64,000 nucleotides of DNA, taken from NCBI RefSeq assembly GCF_029714305.1, contig NZ_CP121647.1, positions 1,632,501 to 1,696,500 on the forward strand. Reading direction: 5' to 3'. Each line of letters starts with the position of its first letter. Positions within the stretch are counted from its first letter, which is position 1. The DNA comes from Bradyrhizobium sp. CB3481 (GTDB lineage Bacteria; Pseudomonadota; Alphaproteobacteria; Rhizobiales; Xanthobacteraceae). Positions 37,296 to 48,550 of the stretch are shown in pieces. Made by a program: the position numbers and the translations under genes. Below the pieces are notes generated by a model. It was not told the origin of the DNA, ran no database searches, and saw only the letters and a program-made list of their open reading frames with translations.

Positions 37296-38204
37296 ATGTC
37301 GGCACAGCGTATGACGCTTGAACCACGCAATTCATTTCGGGCGTCCAGCTTCGTCCGCGCCGCCCGGTCGCTGCGGCTGGCTGCGGGCCTGATCGTGCTC
37401 GCGCTTCCCTTGAGCGGCTGCGGCACCGGCGCGCTCTGGGACAAGTTCACACAAAAGGACGACACCTTCGTCGAGGAACCCGCGGACAAGCTCTACAATG
37501 AGGGCTTGTACCTGATGAACCAGCGCAAGGATAACAAGGCGGCCTCGAAGAAGTTCGAGGAGGTCGACCGCCAGCATCCTTATTCGGACTGGGCGCGCAA
37601 ATCGCTCCTGATGTCGGCCTATTCCTTCTACAACCAGGGCGACTATGACAGCTGCATCGGCGCGGCGACGCGTTACGTCACGCTGCATCCCGGCAGCCCG
37701 GACGCCGCCTACGCGCAGTACCTGATCGCCGCCTCGCACTACGACCAGATCCCGGACGTCTCCCGAGATCAGGGCCGCACCGAAAAGGCGATCGCGGCGC
37801 TGGAAGAGGTGATTCGCAAATACCCGACCTCGGAATACGCCAACTCCGCCAAGGCCAAGCTCGAGGGCGCGCGCGACCAGCTCGCCGGCAAGGAAATGGA
37901 TGTCGGCCGCTACTACATGGAAAAGCGCGACTACACCGCCGCCATCAACCGCTTCAAGACCGTGGTGACGCGCTACCAGACCACGCGGCATGTCGAGGAA
38001 GCGCTGGCGCGGCTCACCGAGGCCTACATGTCGATCGGAATCGTCGGCGAGGCGCAGACGGCGGCCGCCGTTCTCGGCCACAACTTTCCTGACAGCCGTT
38101 GGTACAAGGACGCCTATAACCTCGTGAAGTCGGGCGGCCTTGAGCCTGCCGAGAACAAGGGGTCCTACATTTCCCGCGCCTTCAAGAAGCTGGGTCTCGG
38201 ATAA
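37296..38204 (+). CDS. bamD: Outer membrane protein assembly factor BamD
   Basis: A 302-aa lipoprotein of the BAM complex that inserts beta-barrel proteins in the outer membrane. The signal sequence ends in the lipobox LPLSGC, with the lipidated Cys at 42. Residues about 55-280 form five TPR repeats (ADKLYNEGLYLMNQRKDNKA, HPYSDWARKSLLMSAYSFYN, LHPGSPDAAYAQYLIAASHY are the first two). The start is uncertain: ATG at 37296 or 37311 gives a usable signal peptide, while earlier in-frame starts do not. Older annotations call it ComL. Confidence 0.93.
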   Translation: MSAQRMTLEPRNSFRASSFVRAARSLRLAAGLIVLALPLSGCGTGALWDKFTQKDDTFVEEPADKLYNEGLYLMNQRKDNKAASKKFEEVDRQHPYSDWARKSLLMSAYSFYNQGDYDSCIGAATRYVTLHPGSPDAAYAQYLIAASHYDQIPDVSRDQGRTEKAIAALEEVIRKYPTSEYANSAKAKLEGARDQLAGKEMDVGRYYMEKRDYTAAINRFKTVVTRYQTTRHVEEALARLTEAYMSIGIVGEAQTAAAVLGHNFPDSRWYKDAYNLVKSGGLEPAENKGSYISRAFKKLGLG

Positions 38205-38227
38205 GTCCTGCGGCGTCATTGCCGTCA

Positions 38228-38366
38228 CCCCCTCATCCTGAGGAGCCCGCGGAGCGGGCGTCTCGAAGGATGCAGGCCACAGACTGGGCCTCATGGTTCG
38301 AGACGCGCGGAGCCTGTCATCGGGCGCGCATTCGCGCGACCCGTTGGCGCTCCTTACCATGAGGGT
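38228..38366. repeat. Palindromic element, family D with 36-nt hairpin module
   Basis: Outer and inner arms CCCCTCATCCTGAGGAG / CTCCTTACCATGAGGG and CGTCTCGAAGGATG / CATGGTTCGAGACG. The right arm is interrupted by the module at 38313-38348 (CCTGTCATCGGGCGCGCATT ... CCCGTTGGC), which also occurs in family B elements. It fills the bamD-recN gap. The remaining 195 bases up to recN show no feature except a possible promoter. Confidence 0.88.
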
Positions 38367-38561
38367 CTCATGACATAATCCGGGGCGGCGAATCTCTGCA
38401 TTCGCCCAAGTGTTGCCGCGGTGCCCGTCAAGCGAATGTCACATCCGAAAGCTCCACGAACAGCTTGATATTTGCTAGTGATCCTCCGATTCTAACGTTT
38501 GCGAACGTGGCTCCCGGGTGGGGAGCGCTGTTAGAACCGGACCACTAGGAATTTACGTCGC

Positions 38562-40235
38562 ATGCTGGCGCGTCTGTCGATCCGCGACATCGTCCTGATC
38601 GAGCGGCTCGATATCGAATTTTCCCGCGGCCTCGCGGTGCTGACCGGCGAAACCGGCGCGGGCAAATCCATCCTGCTGGATGCCTTCGCGCTGGCGCTTG
38701 GCGGCCGCGGCGACGCCGGCCTGGTTCGCCATGGCGCCGAGCAGGGCCAGGTGACGGCCACCTTCGACGTCCCCAAGGGCCACCCAGCGACCAAAATCCT
38801 TTCCGAGAACGGGCTCGACGATAGCGGCGAGATGATTCTCCGCCGCGTGCAGCTTGCCGACGGCCGCACCCGTGCCTTCATCAACGACCAGTCGGTCAGC
38901 GTGCAGACCTTGAAGGCCGTCGGTGCTGTCCTGGTCGAGATTCACGGCCAGCATGACGAGCGTGCGCTGGTCGATGCCTCGACGCACCGGCAACTGCTCG
39001 ACGCCTTCGCCGGGCTGGAGAAGGAGGTAGCCGCGCTGGAGACGCTGTGGGACGCGCGGCGCACCGCCAACACCGCGCTCGAGGCGCATCGCGCCAGCAT
39101 GGAGCGTGCCGCGCGCGAGGCGGATTATTTGCGCCATGCCGCCGATGAGCTGAAGACGCTGAAGCCGAAGGACGGCGAGGAGACGGCGCTGGCCGAGCGC
39201 CGCACCACCATGATGCAGGGCGAGAAAATCGCCAGCGACCTGCGCGAGGCGCAGGAGGCGGTCGGCGGCCCCCATTCGCCGGTGCCGGCGCTGGCCGCGG
39301 CCGTGCGCCGCCTGGAGCGCCGCGCGGCCAATTCGCCGGCGCTCGTCGAGCCCGCGGTCAAGGCGATCGATATCGCGATCAACGCGCTAGAAGAAGCCGA
39401 CCAGCATCTCAGCGCCGCACTGGTGGCAGCCGATTTCGATCCGGCCGAGCTGGAGCGGATCGAGGAGCGGCTGTTCGCGCTGCGCGCCGCCTCACGCAAA
39501 TATTCGACGCCGGTCGACGGTCTCGCGGCGCTTGCCGCCAAATTCGTTTCCGACGTCGCGCTGATCGATGCCGGCGCCGACCAGCTCAAGAAGCTGGAAG
39601 CCGCGGCGGCCGAGGCCGATCAGCGCTACGGCGCGGCCGCGGCGAAGCTCTCTGCGGCCCGCGGCAAATCCGCCGAAAAACTCAACAAGGCCGTCAATGC
39701 TGAGCTCGCGCCGCTCAAACTCGAGCGCGCCAAGTTCATGACGCAGATCGAGAGCGACGCTGCTGCGCCGGGCCCACAGGGCATCGACCGCATCGAGTTC
39801 TGGGTGCAGACCAACCCGGGCACCAAGCCCGGCCCCTTGATGAAGGTGGCCTCCGGCGGCGAGCTGTCGCGCTTCCTGCTGGCACTGAAGGTAGTGCTGG
39901 CCGACCGCGGCTCGGCGCCTACACTGGTGTTCGACGAAATCGATACCGGCGTCGGCGGCGCGGTGGCCGACGCAATCGGCTCGCGGCTTTCGCGGCTCGC
40001 CGGCCAGGTCCAGGTGATGGCGGTGACGCACGCGCCGCAGGTCGCCGCGCGCGCCGACCAGCATCTTTTGATTTCCAAGGACGCGCTCGACAAGGGCAAG
40101 CGCGTCGCCACCCGCGTCAACGCGCTCGCCGCCGACCACCGCCGCGAGGAAATCGCGAGGATGCTGGCGGGCGCCGAGATTACGGCCGAGGCGAGGGCGG
40201 CGGCGGAGCGATTATTGAAGGCGGCGACGGCTTAG
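38562..40235 (+). CDS. recN: DNA repair protein RecN
   Basis: A 557-aa SMC-like ATPase that acts early in double-strand break repair. The N-terminal half ATPase has the Walker A GETGAGKS at 29-36 and GAVLVEIHGQHDERALVDAS. Two long helical segments (residues about 150-370) form the coiled coil. The C-terminal half has VASGGELSRFLLALKVVLAD (signature) and TLVFDEIDTGVGGAVADAIG (Walker B), then VMAVTHAPQVAARADQHLLI. The start MLARLSIRDIVLI is typical. RecN after bamD is a common alphaproteobacterial order. Confidence 0.95.
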   Translation: MLARLSIRDIVLIERLDIEFSRGLAVLTGETGAGKSILLDAFALALGGRGDAGLVRHGAEQGQVTATFDVPKGHPATKILSENGLDDSGEMILRRVQLADGRTRAFINDQSVSVQTLKAVGAVLVEIHGQHDERALVDASTHRQLLDAFAGLEKEVAALETLWDARRTANTALEAHRASMERAAREADYLRHAADELKTLKPKDGEETALAERRTTMMQGEKIASDLREAQEAVGGPHSPVPALAAAVRRLERRAANSPALVEPAVKAIDIAINALEEADQHLSAALVAADFDPAELERIEERLFALRAASRKYSTPVDGLAALAAKFVSDVALIDAGADQLKKLEAAAAEADQRYGAAAAKLSAARGKSAEKLNKAVNAELAPLKLERAKFMTQIESDAAAPGPQGIDRIEFWVQTNPGTKPGPLMKVASGGELSRFLLALKVVLADRGSAPTLVFDEIDTGVGGAVADAIGSRLSRLAGQVQVMAVTHAPQVAARADQHLLISKDALDKGKRVATRVNALAADHRREEIARMLAGAEITAEARAAAERLLKAATA

Positions 40236-40242
40236 AGGTTTC

Positions 40243-40322
40243 CGTCATTCCGGGGCGCGCGCAGCGCGAACCCGGAATCTCGAGATTCCGGGTTCGGTCC
40301 TACGGACCGCCCCGGAATGACG
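40243..40322. repeat. Palindromic element, family A (left of GIY-YIG gene)
   Basis: Outer arms CGTCATTCCGGGG / CCCCGGAATGACG, left arm GCGCGCAGCGCG, central CCCGGAATCTCGAGATTCCG, right arm GGTCCTACGGACC. The right arm is the exact reverse complement of the left arm of the A copy at 56987. It ends three bases before the stop codon of the GIY-YIG gene. Confidence 0.92.
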
Positions 40323-40325
40323 GAG

Positions 40326-42883
<2,558 letters not shown>

Positions 42884-42894
42884 GTCGTGAGACG

Positions 42895-43028
42895 CACTCC
42901 CTTGTCGTCACCCGCCTTGTGCGCAATTGCGCACTGGGGCGGGTGACCCAGTATTCCAGAGACAGAAATGATAGACCGAGAAGCTGCGGCGTACTGGATC
43001 GCCCGCCTGCGCGGGCGATGACAGCGGA
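42895..43028. repeat. Palindromic element, family C (left of DUF4291 gene)
   Basis: Begins CACTCCCTTGTCGTCACCCG, has a left arm enlarged by the perfect palindrome GTGCGCAATTGCGCAC, then CCCAGTATTCCAGAGACAG, and a right arm CGCCCGCCTGCGCGGGCG. From GGGTGACCC to GACAGCGGA it is identical to the copy at 43719 except for one base. Confidence 0.92.
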
Positions 43029-43076
43029 ATATGGTGCTCTCTCCATCCTACAAGCTGAAAGATCGTGCTCAGACCA

Positions 43077-43670
43077 ATGATCGACATTCCCGGACGACAG
43101 ATTCGCGCCGTCTATAACGAGCACACAATCCGAGTGTATCAAGCCTACAGCGACGAGATCGCGGACGCAGCTCTCGCTCGCGGCACATTCACTTCGCCAC
43201 CCTTCAAGATGGACCGGATGACTTGGATAAAGCCATCGTTCCTTTGGATGATGTATCGTGCCGGATGGGGCTACAAGGATGCCGGCCAGCGCCGGATTCT
43301 TGCGATCGACATCAGCTGTGAAGGGTTTCAATGGGCCCTTACACATAGCTGCCCCAGCCACCCCGATCCGTCGATGACTAAGGAAGAGTGGGACAAACTG
43401 AAGGCCGCCTCGCCGGTGCGGATCCAGTGGGACCCGGAGCGTGACCTGCATCTTCAGCCGCTGGCCCATCGCGCCATCCAGATCGGCATAAGCGGCGAGG
43501 CGGTCTCGCTCTATGTAAACCAGTGGATACGGAAGATCACCGACGTTACAGACGTAGCACACGCGATCTGCGATTTGGTGAAGCGCAATGAACTCGATCA
43601 GGCCCTGGCAAGCTTGCCGGTCGAACGTTCCTACGATTCAGTGGGAAGCCGTACTTCGCAGCCTTCGTAG
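43077..43670 (+). CDS. DUF4291 family protein
   Basis: A soluble protein of about 197 aa with the DUF4291 layout. An N-terminal RQIRAVYNEHTIRVYQAYSD is followed by DRMTWIKPSFLWMMYRAGWG, QRRILAIDISCEGFQWAL and VRIQWDPERDLHLQPLAHRA. No function is established for this family. The start is the ATG at 43077; a GTG at 43065 would add four residues. It is bracketed by near-identical family C elements in direct orientation and followed by a family E element, and codon use looks less GC-biased than in ligA, both consistent with acquisition. Confidence 0.85.
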   Translation: MIDIPGRQIRAVYNEHTIRVYQAYSDEIADAALARGTFTSPPFKMDRMTWIKPSFLWMMYRAGWGYKDAGQRRILAIDISCEGFQWALTHSCPSHPDPSMTKEEWDKLKAASPVRIQWDPERDLHLQPLAHRAIQIGISGEAVSLYVNQWIRKITDVTDVAHAICDLVKRNELDQALASLPVERSYDSVGSRTSQPS

Positions 43671-43718
43671 CCCGGATGAGCGGAGCGATATCTTGGATTC
43701 ACATGCGCACCTGCACAC

Positions 43719-43831
43719 TCCCTTGTCGTCACCCGCGAAAGCGGGTGACCCAGTATTCCAGAGACAGAAATGATAGACCGAGAAGCCGCGGCGTACTGGA
43801 TCGCCCGCCTGCGCGGGCGATGACAGCGGAG
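43719..43831. repeat. Palindromic element, family C (right of DUF4291 gene)
   Basis: Begins CACTCCCTTGTCGTCACCCG like the copy at 42895 but has a short left arm (CCCGCGAAAGCGGG). The body and right arm differ from that copy by one base. Direct repeat with the copy at 42895. Confidence 0.92.
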
Positions 43832-43836
43832 AGTGA

Positions 43837-43922
43837 GTAGGATGGGTAGAGCGCAGCGAAACCCATCAATTGCATTCCGTCCAATGAAGACGATGGGTTT
43901 CGCTGCGCTCTACCCATCCTAC
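43837..43922. repeat. Palindromic element, family E
   Basis: Arms GTAGGATGGGTAGAGCGCAG + CGAAACCCATC and their complement, as in the copy at 23419 next to the DUF5107-like gene. The centre of the loop differs. It follows a C element after five bases and lies 13 bases from the stop of the WG-repeat gene. Confidence 0.9.
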
Positions 43923-43935
43923 AATTCGCCAGCGC

Positions 43936-44547
43936 TCAGCCGTCAGTCGAATTCGAGCGGTTTGCCTTTCTCCTCGGCCGGAAGGGTGAGACGACGCGCC
44001 CTGTGCGGTCAATGCGTCCCCACTGTCCGCCCTCGTACCAGCCACGCTCGCCCTCAGTCGCCGTGCTGTCAGAGACATAGCTGCAAGCCGTGCAGACAAC
44101 GGCAACGCCATCCTTGAATGGATAGGCTCCGTCATAGATCGCCGGGATCACGAGATTGAGCTTGCGGTCGATATATCCAATCTTGCCGCTGACCGGCGAT
44201 CGCGCAAGACCGTCCTCAAAATAGTCCGGGCCGTTGTCCATTGTTTCAACCGGCACCGGGGCGACGCCACGTCGAACGTAATACCATTGGAATTTTCGTT
44301 TATCGGTCCCATTGAACAACATGACGGAAGCCAGGCCATCAGGGTCATATCGAAGCCGAGCCGAATAGGATCGCTTCAGGCGCGGACGCCCGTCGGGGCC
44401 GGTTGCCGCGCATTGCTTGAAAGTGCGTTCGGGCTCCCAGCAATCGAAGATCACTGGCGCTGGCGCGCTCTGATCTTTCGCCAAGACCGGCTTGGCCGAT
44501 AGCACGAGCAGGATGCCGAGCGCGGCAATCTTGAGAAGATCAGGCAT
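43936..44547 (-). CDS. Secreted WG-repeat-like protein
   Basis: A 203-aa protein with a signal peptide (MPDLLKIAALGILLVLSAKP, cleavage after VLA). The mature part contains at least one WG-type beta repeat (KIGYIDRKLNLVIPAIYDGA followed by YPFKDGVAVV) and a partial one (GQWGRIDRTGRVV). Such repeats are of unknown function and usually occur in exported proteins. A longer in-frame start at 44598 (MDCFAALAMT...) is encoded by a family B palindrome and is rejected. The gene lies between E and B elements. The function is unknown. Confidence 0.78.
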   Translation of the reverse strand: MPDLLKIAALGILLVLSAKPVLAKDQSAPAPVIFDCWEPERTFKQCAATGPDGRPRLKRSYSARLRYDPDGLASVMLFNGTDKRKFQWYYVRRGVAPVPVETMDNGPDYFEDGLARSPVSGKIGYIDRKLNLVIPAIYDGAYPFKDGVAVVCTACSYVSDSTATEGERGWYEGGQWGRIDRTGRVVSPFRPRRKANRSNSTDG

Positions 44548-44568
44548 GATGCGCGCCTTCGTTGCAGC

Positions 44569-44707
44569 CGTCATTGCGAGCGCAGCGAAGCAATCCATTG
44601 CGGCGTAAGAAAGAAGTGGATTGATTTGCGTTGTGCGGCGAGGTGGATTGCTTCGCGGAGCCTGTCATCGGCCGCGCATTCGCGCGACCCGTTGGCTCGC
44701 AATGACG
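44569..44707. repeat. Palindromic element, family B with 36-nt hairpin module
   Basis: Family B arms CGTCATTGCGAG ... CTCGCAATGACG and GAAGCAATCCAT / GTGGATTGCTTC. The module at 44661-44696 sits in the right arm. It differs by one base from the module in the family D element at 38313 and is the reverse complement, with one mismatch, of the one at 26378. It separates the WG-repeat and Bcr/CflA genes. Confidence 0.9.
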
Positions 44708-44729
44708 GGGCCGGCAATTTCGTGGTCCC

Positions 44730-46010
44730 TCACAACATCCCCGACTCTTCCTCCTCCGCCTTCTTCACCAGTTCCTCGCTGACCACGACGGTTCGCCGCG
44801 GCACGATGAAGAACATCACCGAGATGCAGGCGATCGACAGCGCGAAGATGGCCGCCGTCAGCGGCAGTGTGGTGGTGGAGTGGCCGCCGAGATAGGCGCC
44901 GAATTGCGAGACCAGCGCGCCGAGGCCCTGCTGCAAAAAGCCCATCGTGCCCGAGGCGGTACCAGCAGCCTCAGGGCGGGCGCTGATGGCGCCGGCGGCG
45001 GCGTTGTTCATGACAAAGGCGTTGGCGATCATCACGATCATCTGGGTACCGAACAGCCATGATGGTGCCTGGTTGGTGCCGGTGATGCTGAAGACAAGGT
45101 TGAGCAGGGCGCCGGCGAATTGCAGCGCCAGCCCGAACCAGATCAGCCGCTCCAGTGACAGGCGCGGCGCGAAGCGGACGCAGAACACATTGCCGATCAG
45201 ATAGGCGAATCCGGTGGTCGCAAACCACGCGCCATATTCGGCCGTGGTCCGGCCCATCTGCGTCACCACGATGTAGGGGCCGCCGCCGGCGAACATGAAA
45301 ATGATCTGCGATGCCAGCACTTGGCACAGCACATAGCCGATGAAGGCACGGTCGCGGATCAGGATGCCGACGTCGCCGCGGAAGCTGCTGCTCTGGCTGC
45401 GTTCGCGGCGCGTCTCTGGCAGCGCAAGCGCGATCAGCACGGCGACGCTGAGCGAACCCGCCGTGATGAAATAGAAGATCGCACGCCAGCCGAACGCGGT
45501 CTCCAAGAGGCCGCCGACCAGCGCGCTGAGCATCTGCGCGATCATCATGACCGCGATGACGAGGCTGATCATCGAGCTGATGCGGTCGCGGTGATAGAGG
45601 TCGCGGATGATGGCGCGGCTTACCACCATGCCAGTGGCGCCGCCCAGCGCCTGCAGGAAACGGGCGGCGATCAGCTGCGGCAGCGTCTGCGCCAGCGAGC
45701 AGCCGATGCTGGCCGCCACCATCAGCGCAAGGCCTCCGAGCAGCACCGGCCGCCGGCCGAACTTGTCCGACAGCGGGCCCATGATGAGCTGCGAGCAGGC
45801 GATGCCGACCATGTAGAGCGACACCGTCATCTGCGCGACCGAGATGTCGCCGCCGAACGTCGTCGCCAGCACGGGCAGCGCCGGCACCAGCATGTACAAC
45901 GAGATCGGCGCGACGCCGGTCATCGCGACCAGCATCAGCAGCATGATTTTCGATGTCGCGACGCCATGATTATTCGTCGCGCCGGGCGGCTTGCCCACGA
46001 CGCCGTGCAT
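44730..46010 (-). CDS. Bcr/CflA-type multidrug efflux MFS transporter
   Basis: A 426-aa MFS pump with about twelve membrane helices. The loop 2-3 signature of the drug-proton antiporters is present (MGPLSDKFGRRPVLLGG), as is QTLPQLIAARFLQALGGATG in helix four, which marks the 12-TM drug antiporter group. The first helix holds GVAPISLYMLVPALPVLATT. The start MHGVVGKPPG gives a short cytoplasmic tail. The 330 bases upstream contain only a family C palindrome (46226-46327) and presumably the promoter. The substrate is unknown. Confidence 0.88.
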   Translation of the reverse strand: MHGVVGKPPGATNNHGVATSKIMLLMLVAMTGVAPISLYMLVPALPVLATTFGGDISVAQMTVSLYMVGIACSQLIMGPLSDKFGRRPVLLGGLALMVAASIGCSLAQTLPQLIAARFLQALGGATGMVVSRAIIRDLYHRDRISSMISLVIAVMMIAQMLSALVGGLLETAFGWRAIFYFITAGSLSVAVLIALALPETRRERSQSSSFRGDVGILIRDRAFIGYVLCQVLASQIIFMFAGGGPYIVVTQMGRTTAEYGAWFATTGFAYLIGNVFCVRFAPRLSLERLIWFGLALQFAGALLNLVFSITGTNQAPSWLFGTQMIVMIANAFVMNNAAAGAISARPEAAGTASGTMGFLQQGLGALVSQFGAYLGGHSTTTLPLTAAIFALSIACISVMFFIVPRRTVVVSEELVKKAEEEESGML

Positions 46011-46225
46011 TCAGTTCCGACCCTGGTTTGCTTGGACCGGACTTTTAACCAGATGGCTCAGCGCGAACAGGGATGTTTTGGCATGCGGCCATGCCGATTT
46101 GGGTGGGCGGGTGCGAGGCTGGGCCGCCGGCTTCTACTGTGCATGGGGTTGTTTTCGCGATTTTGTGTCCGGCACCGCGCGTAGCCGGCGGGCCGGCGAA
46201 TTTCGTCACGTGCAACAAATCCTCC

Positions 46226-46327
46226 TGTCATCATCCGCGAAGGCGGATGATCCAGTATTCCAGAGGCGTTAGTGATTGAACCGCTAGGCCGCGGCGTACT
46301 GGGTCCCCGCCTGCGCGGGGGACGACA
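46226..46327. repeat. Palindromic element, family C
   Basis: Left arm TCATCCGCGAAGGCGGATGA, then TCCAGTATTCCAGAG, GGCGTACTGGGTC and right arm CCCGCCTGCGCGGGG before GACGACA. It lies 14 bases downstream of the stop codon of the aminopeptidase P gene. Confidence 0.88.
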
Positions 46328-46340
46328 GTCGCGAATGTGA

Positions 46341-48176
46341 CTAAAGCGGCAGCAGTGCTGCCGTCGCTTCGTCCAGCCACAGTCTGGTGGCGTTGTCGTT
46401 GAGGTGCGGACGCACCGCGCGGTTGACGCGCTCGTGGTAGTCGTTGAGCCATTTCAGCTCGGTGGCACTCAGCATGTTGACGTCGATCAGGCGGCGGTCG
46501 ATCGGCGCGAGCGTCAGCGTCTCGAACGCATTCACGGGTTTCTCGGCCCCCGGCACATCGGCGCCGATGACGAGCTCGAGATTCTCGATCCGGATGCCAT
46601 AGGCGTCGGTCTTGTAGTAGCCGGGCTCGTTGGAGAGGATCATGCCGCGCTTCAGCGGCGTGGTGCCGAGTTTGGAAATCCGCGCCGGGCCTTCATGCAC
46701 GGAGAGATAGCTGCCGACGCCGTGGCCGGTGCCGTGCTCGAAGTCGAGGCCGGCCTGCCACAGGAACTGGCGGGCGAAGGAGTCGAGCTGCGCGCCGGTG
46801 GTGCCGTCGGGAAACACCGCGCGGGCAATTGCGATGTGCCCGCGCAGCACGCGGGTGAAGCGGTCGCGCATCTCCTCGGTGGAGGTGCCGATCGCGATCG
46901 TGCGGGTGACGTCGGTGGTGCCGTCTTCGTACTGCGCGCCGGAATCGATCAGCAGGAGATCGCCGGGTACGATGCGCCGGTTGCTCTTGCGGGTGACGCG
47001 GTAATGCACGATGGCGCCGTTCGGGCCGGTGCCGGCGATGGTGGGAAACGAAACATCCTTCAGCGCGCAGGTCTGGCGGCGGAAGGTTTCGAGCGCCTCG
47101 ACGGTGTCGATCTCGGTCAGCGCGCCGGACGGCGCCTCGCGGTCGATCCAGGCAAGAAAGCGCGTCAGCGCCACCGCGTCGCGCTGATGCGCGGTCCGCG
47201 TGCCCTCGATCTCGGTGATGTTCTTCACCGCCTTGAGCAGGCTCACCGGATCGTTGCCGCGCACCGGCTTGCCGCCGGCGCCGGCGATCAGGCGGCTCAG
47301 CGCGTCGGCGGCGGTGGCGCTGTCGAGCGCGATCGCGGCGCCGCTGCGCGAAAGCTCCGTCAGATCGGGTACCAGCGCGTCGGGATCGCACACATCGGCT
47401 GACTGTTCGAGATGGTCGCGCGTCAGGTTCGATAGCTTGCGGTGGTCGATGAAGATGGTCGGGCGGCCATCTTTCGGCACCAGCGCATAGGACAAAGGCA
47501 GCGGCGTGTGCGAGACGTCGGCGCCGCGGATGTTGAACGCCCAGGCCACCGCGTGGCTGTCCGAGAGCACCAGCGCGTCGACGCCGAGCTTGTGAATCTC
47601 CAGCCGGATGCGTTTGAGTTTTTCGGCTTCGAGCTCGCCGGAAAACTGCGCGCCATGAAGCGAGACCGGGCCGAGCGGCGGGGCCGGGCGCTCGTGCCAC
47701 ACCGAATCCAGCGGGTTGCTTTCTACAGCAATCAGCTCCGCCCCCGCTTTGGTGCAAGCCGCGGCCAGCCGCTCGGCTGCCGCTGATGTGTGCAGCCACG
47801 GGTCGAAACCGAGGCGGTCGCCGGCGACCAAGTGCTTGGCAAGCCAGTGTTCCGGGGGCGGATCGGCCAGCGGCTCGATGTGCCAGGCCTTGCGGTCGAC
47901 CTGCTTGGCGGCCTGCAGCGTATAGCGGCCATCGACGAAAACGGCGGCCTCGCGCGTCAGCACGATCGCCAGGCCAGCGGAGCCGGTGAAGCCGGTGAGC
48001 CAGGCCAGCCGCTCTTCGGAGGCCGCGACATACTCGTTTTGCTGCTGATCGGCGCGGGGAATCACAAATCCCGTCAGCTTCCGCCGTGCCAGCTCCTCGC
48101 GGAAGGCGGCCAGCCGCGCCGCGAGCGCCACGCCGCCTTCGGGTTCTTCGAATGTTTGGAAGTGGGCTTCGAACAT
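46341..48176 (-). CDS. Xaa-Pro aminopeptidase, M24 family (long, APP1-like)
   Basis: A 611-aa cytoplasmic metallopeptidase that removes N-terminal residues before proline. Two creatinase-like N-terminal domains (residues about 15-310; FVIPRADQQQNEYVAASEER) precede the pita-bread catalytic domain. The metal ligands are Asp in LIDSGAQYEDGTTDVTRT, His in HGTGHGVGSYLSVHEGP, and Glu in SNEPGYYKTDAYGIRIENLE. The three-domain length matches eukaryotic-type APP1 members found in alphaproteobacteria, not E. coli PepP. No operon partners. The start MFEAHFQTFEEPEGGVALAA fits. Confidence 0.92.
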   Translation of the reverse strand: MFEAHFQTFEEPEGGVALAARLAAFREELARRKLTGFVIPRADQQQNEYVAASEERLAWLTGFTGSAGLAIVLTREAAVFVDGRYTLQAAKQVDRKAWHIEPLADPPPEHWLAKHLVAGDRLGFDPWLHTSAAAERLAAACTKAGAELIAVESNPLDSVWHERPAPPLGPVSLHGAQFSGELEAEKLKRIRLEIHKLGVDALVLSDSHAVAWAFNIRGADVSHTPLPLSYALVPKDGRPTIFIDHRKLSNLTRDHLEQSADVCDPDALVPDLTELSRSGAAIALDSATAADALSRLIAGAGGKPVRGNDPVSLLKAVKNITEIEGTRTAHQRDAVALTRFLAWIDREAPSGALTEIDTVEALETFRRQTCALKDVSFPTIAGTGPNGAIVHYRVTRKSNRRIVPGDLLLIDSGAQYEDGTTDVTRTIAIGTSTEEMRDRFTRVLRGHIAIARAVFPDGTTGAQLDSFARQFLWQAGLDFEHGTGHGVGSYLSVHEGPARISKLGTTPLKRGMILSNEPGYYKTDAYGIRIENLELVIGADVPGAEKPVNAFETLTLAPIDRRLIDVNMLSATELKWLNDYHERVNRAVRPHLNDNATRLWLDEATAALLPL

Positions 48177-48369
48177 TGCCTGTTCACTCTAAAGTCGGGT
48201 GGGGCGCCCCGCAACGCGGGCGGAGATCGCCACAATTTGGCATAATCTGTGCTTGAATATATCCGTCCGCGTCAGTCGGACGAACGATTTTGCGTAACTG
48301 CGGGCCGTTCGGCTCAAGAGTATTCGGGAGGCCTGAGGAGTGTTCAACTCAACGAAGAGGGGATACACC

Positions 48370-48549
48370 ATGCCTGCTTTCACGTTTGAGAAGATTTCCC
48401 CATCGGGCGAGCGCGCCCCGGTCACCCCGGTCGCCAACAAAAAGCAGCGCGGCGTCATCATTCAGATGCTGGATCGGTTCGCCGAGGCGCGCGTCAAGAA
48501 GTCGAAGGAAGAACAGCGCCCGTCAACCCGCAACTCACCCTCCGACTAG
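48370..48549 (+). CDS. Small hypothetical protein, 59 aa
   Basis: A basic small protein (MPAFTFEKISPSGERAPVTP..., Lys-rich middle AEARVKKSKEEQR). A good ribosome-binding site (GAGGGG, eight bases upstream) and codon choice support translation. No family is recognised. It has no signal peptide or membrane segment. Its stop is one base from the convergent prmA stop. About 80 bases upstream of the start is an inverted repeat GTCCGCGTCAGTCGGAC that could be a regulatory site. A GTG at 48340 would add ten residues. Confidence 0.65.
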   Translation: MPAFTFEKISPSGERAPVTPVANKKQRGVIIQMLDRFAEARVKKSKEEQRPSTRNSPSD

Positions 48550-48550
48550 C

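Noticed and set aside
44548..44598. Extension of the WG-repeat protein by 17 residues (MDCFAALAMT...)
   Set aside because: These codons belong to a family B palindrome; without them the protein starts with a perfect signal peptide.
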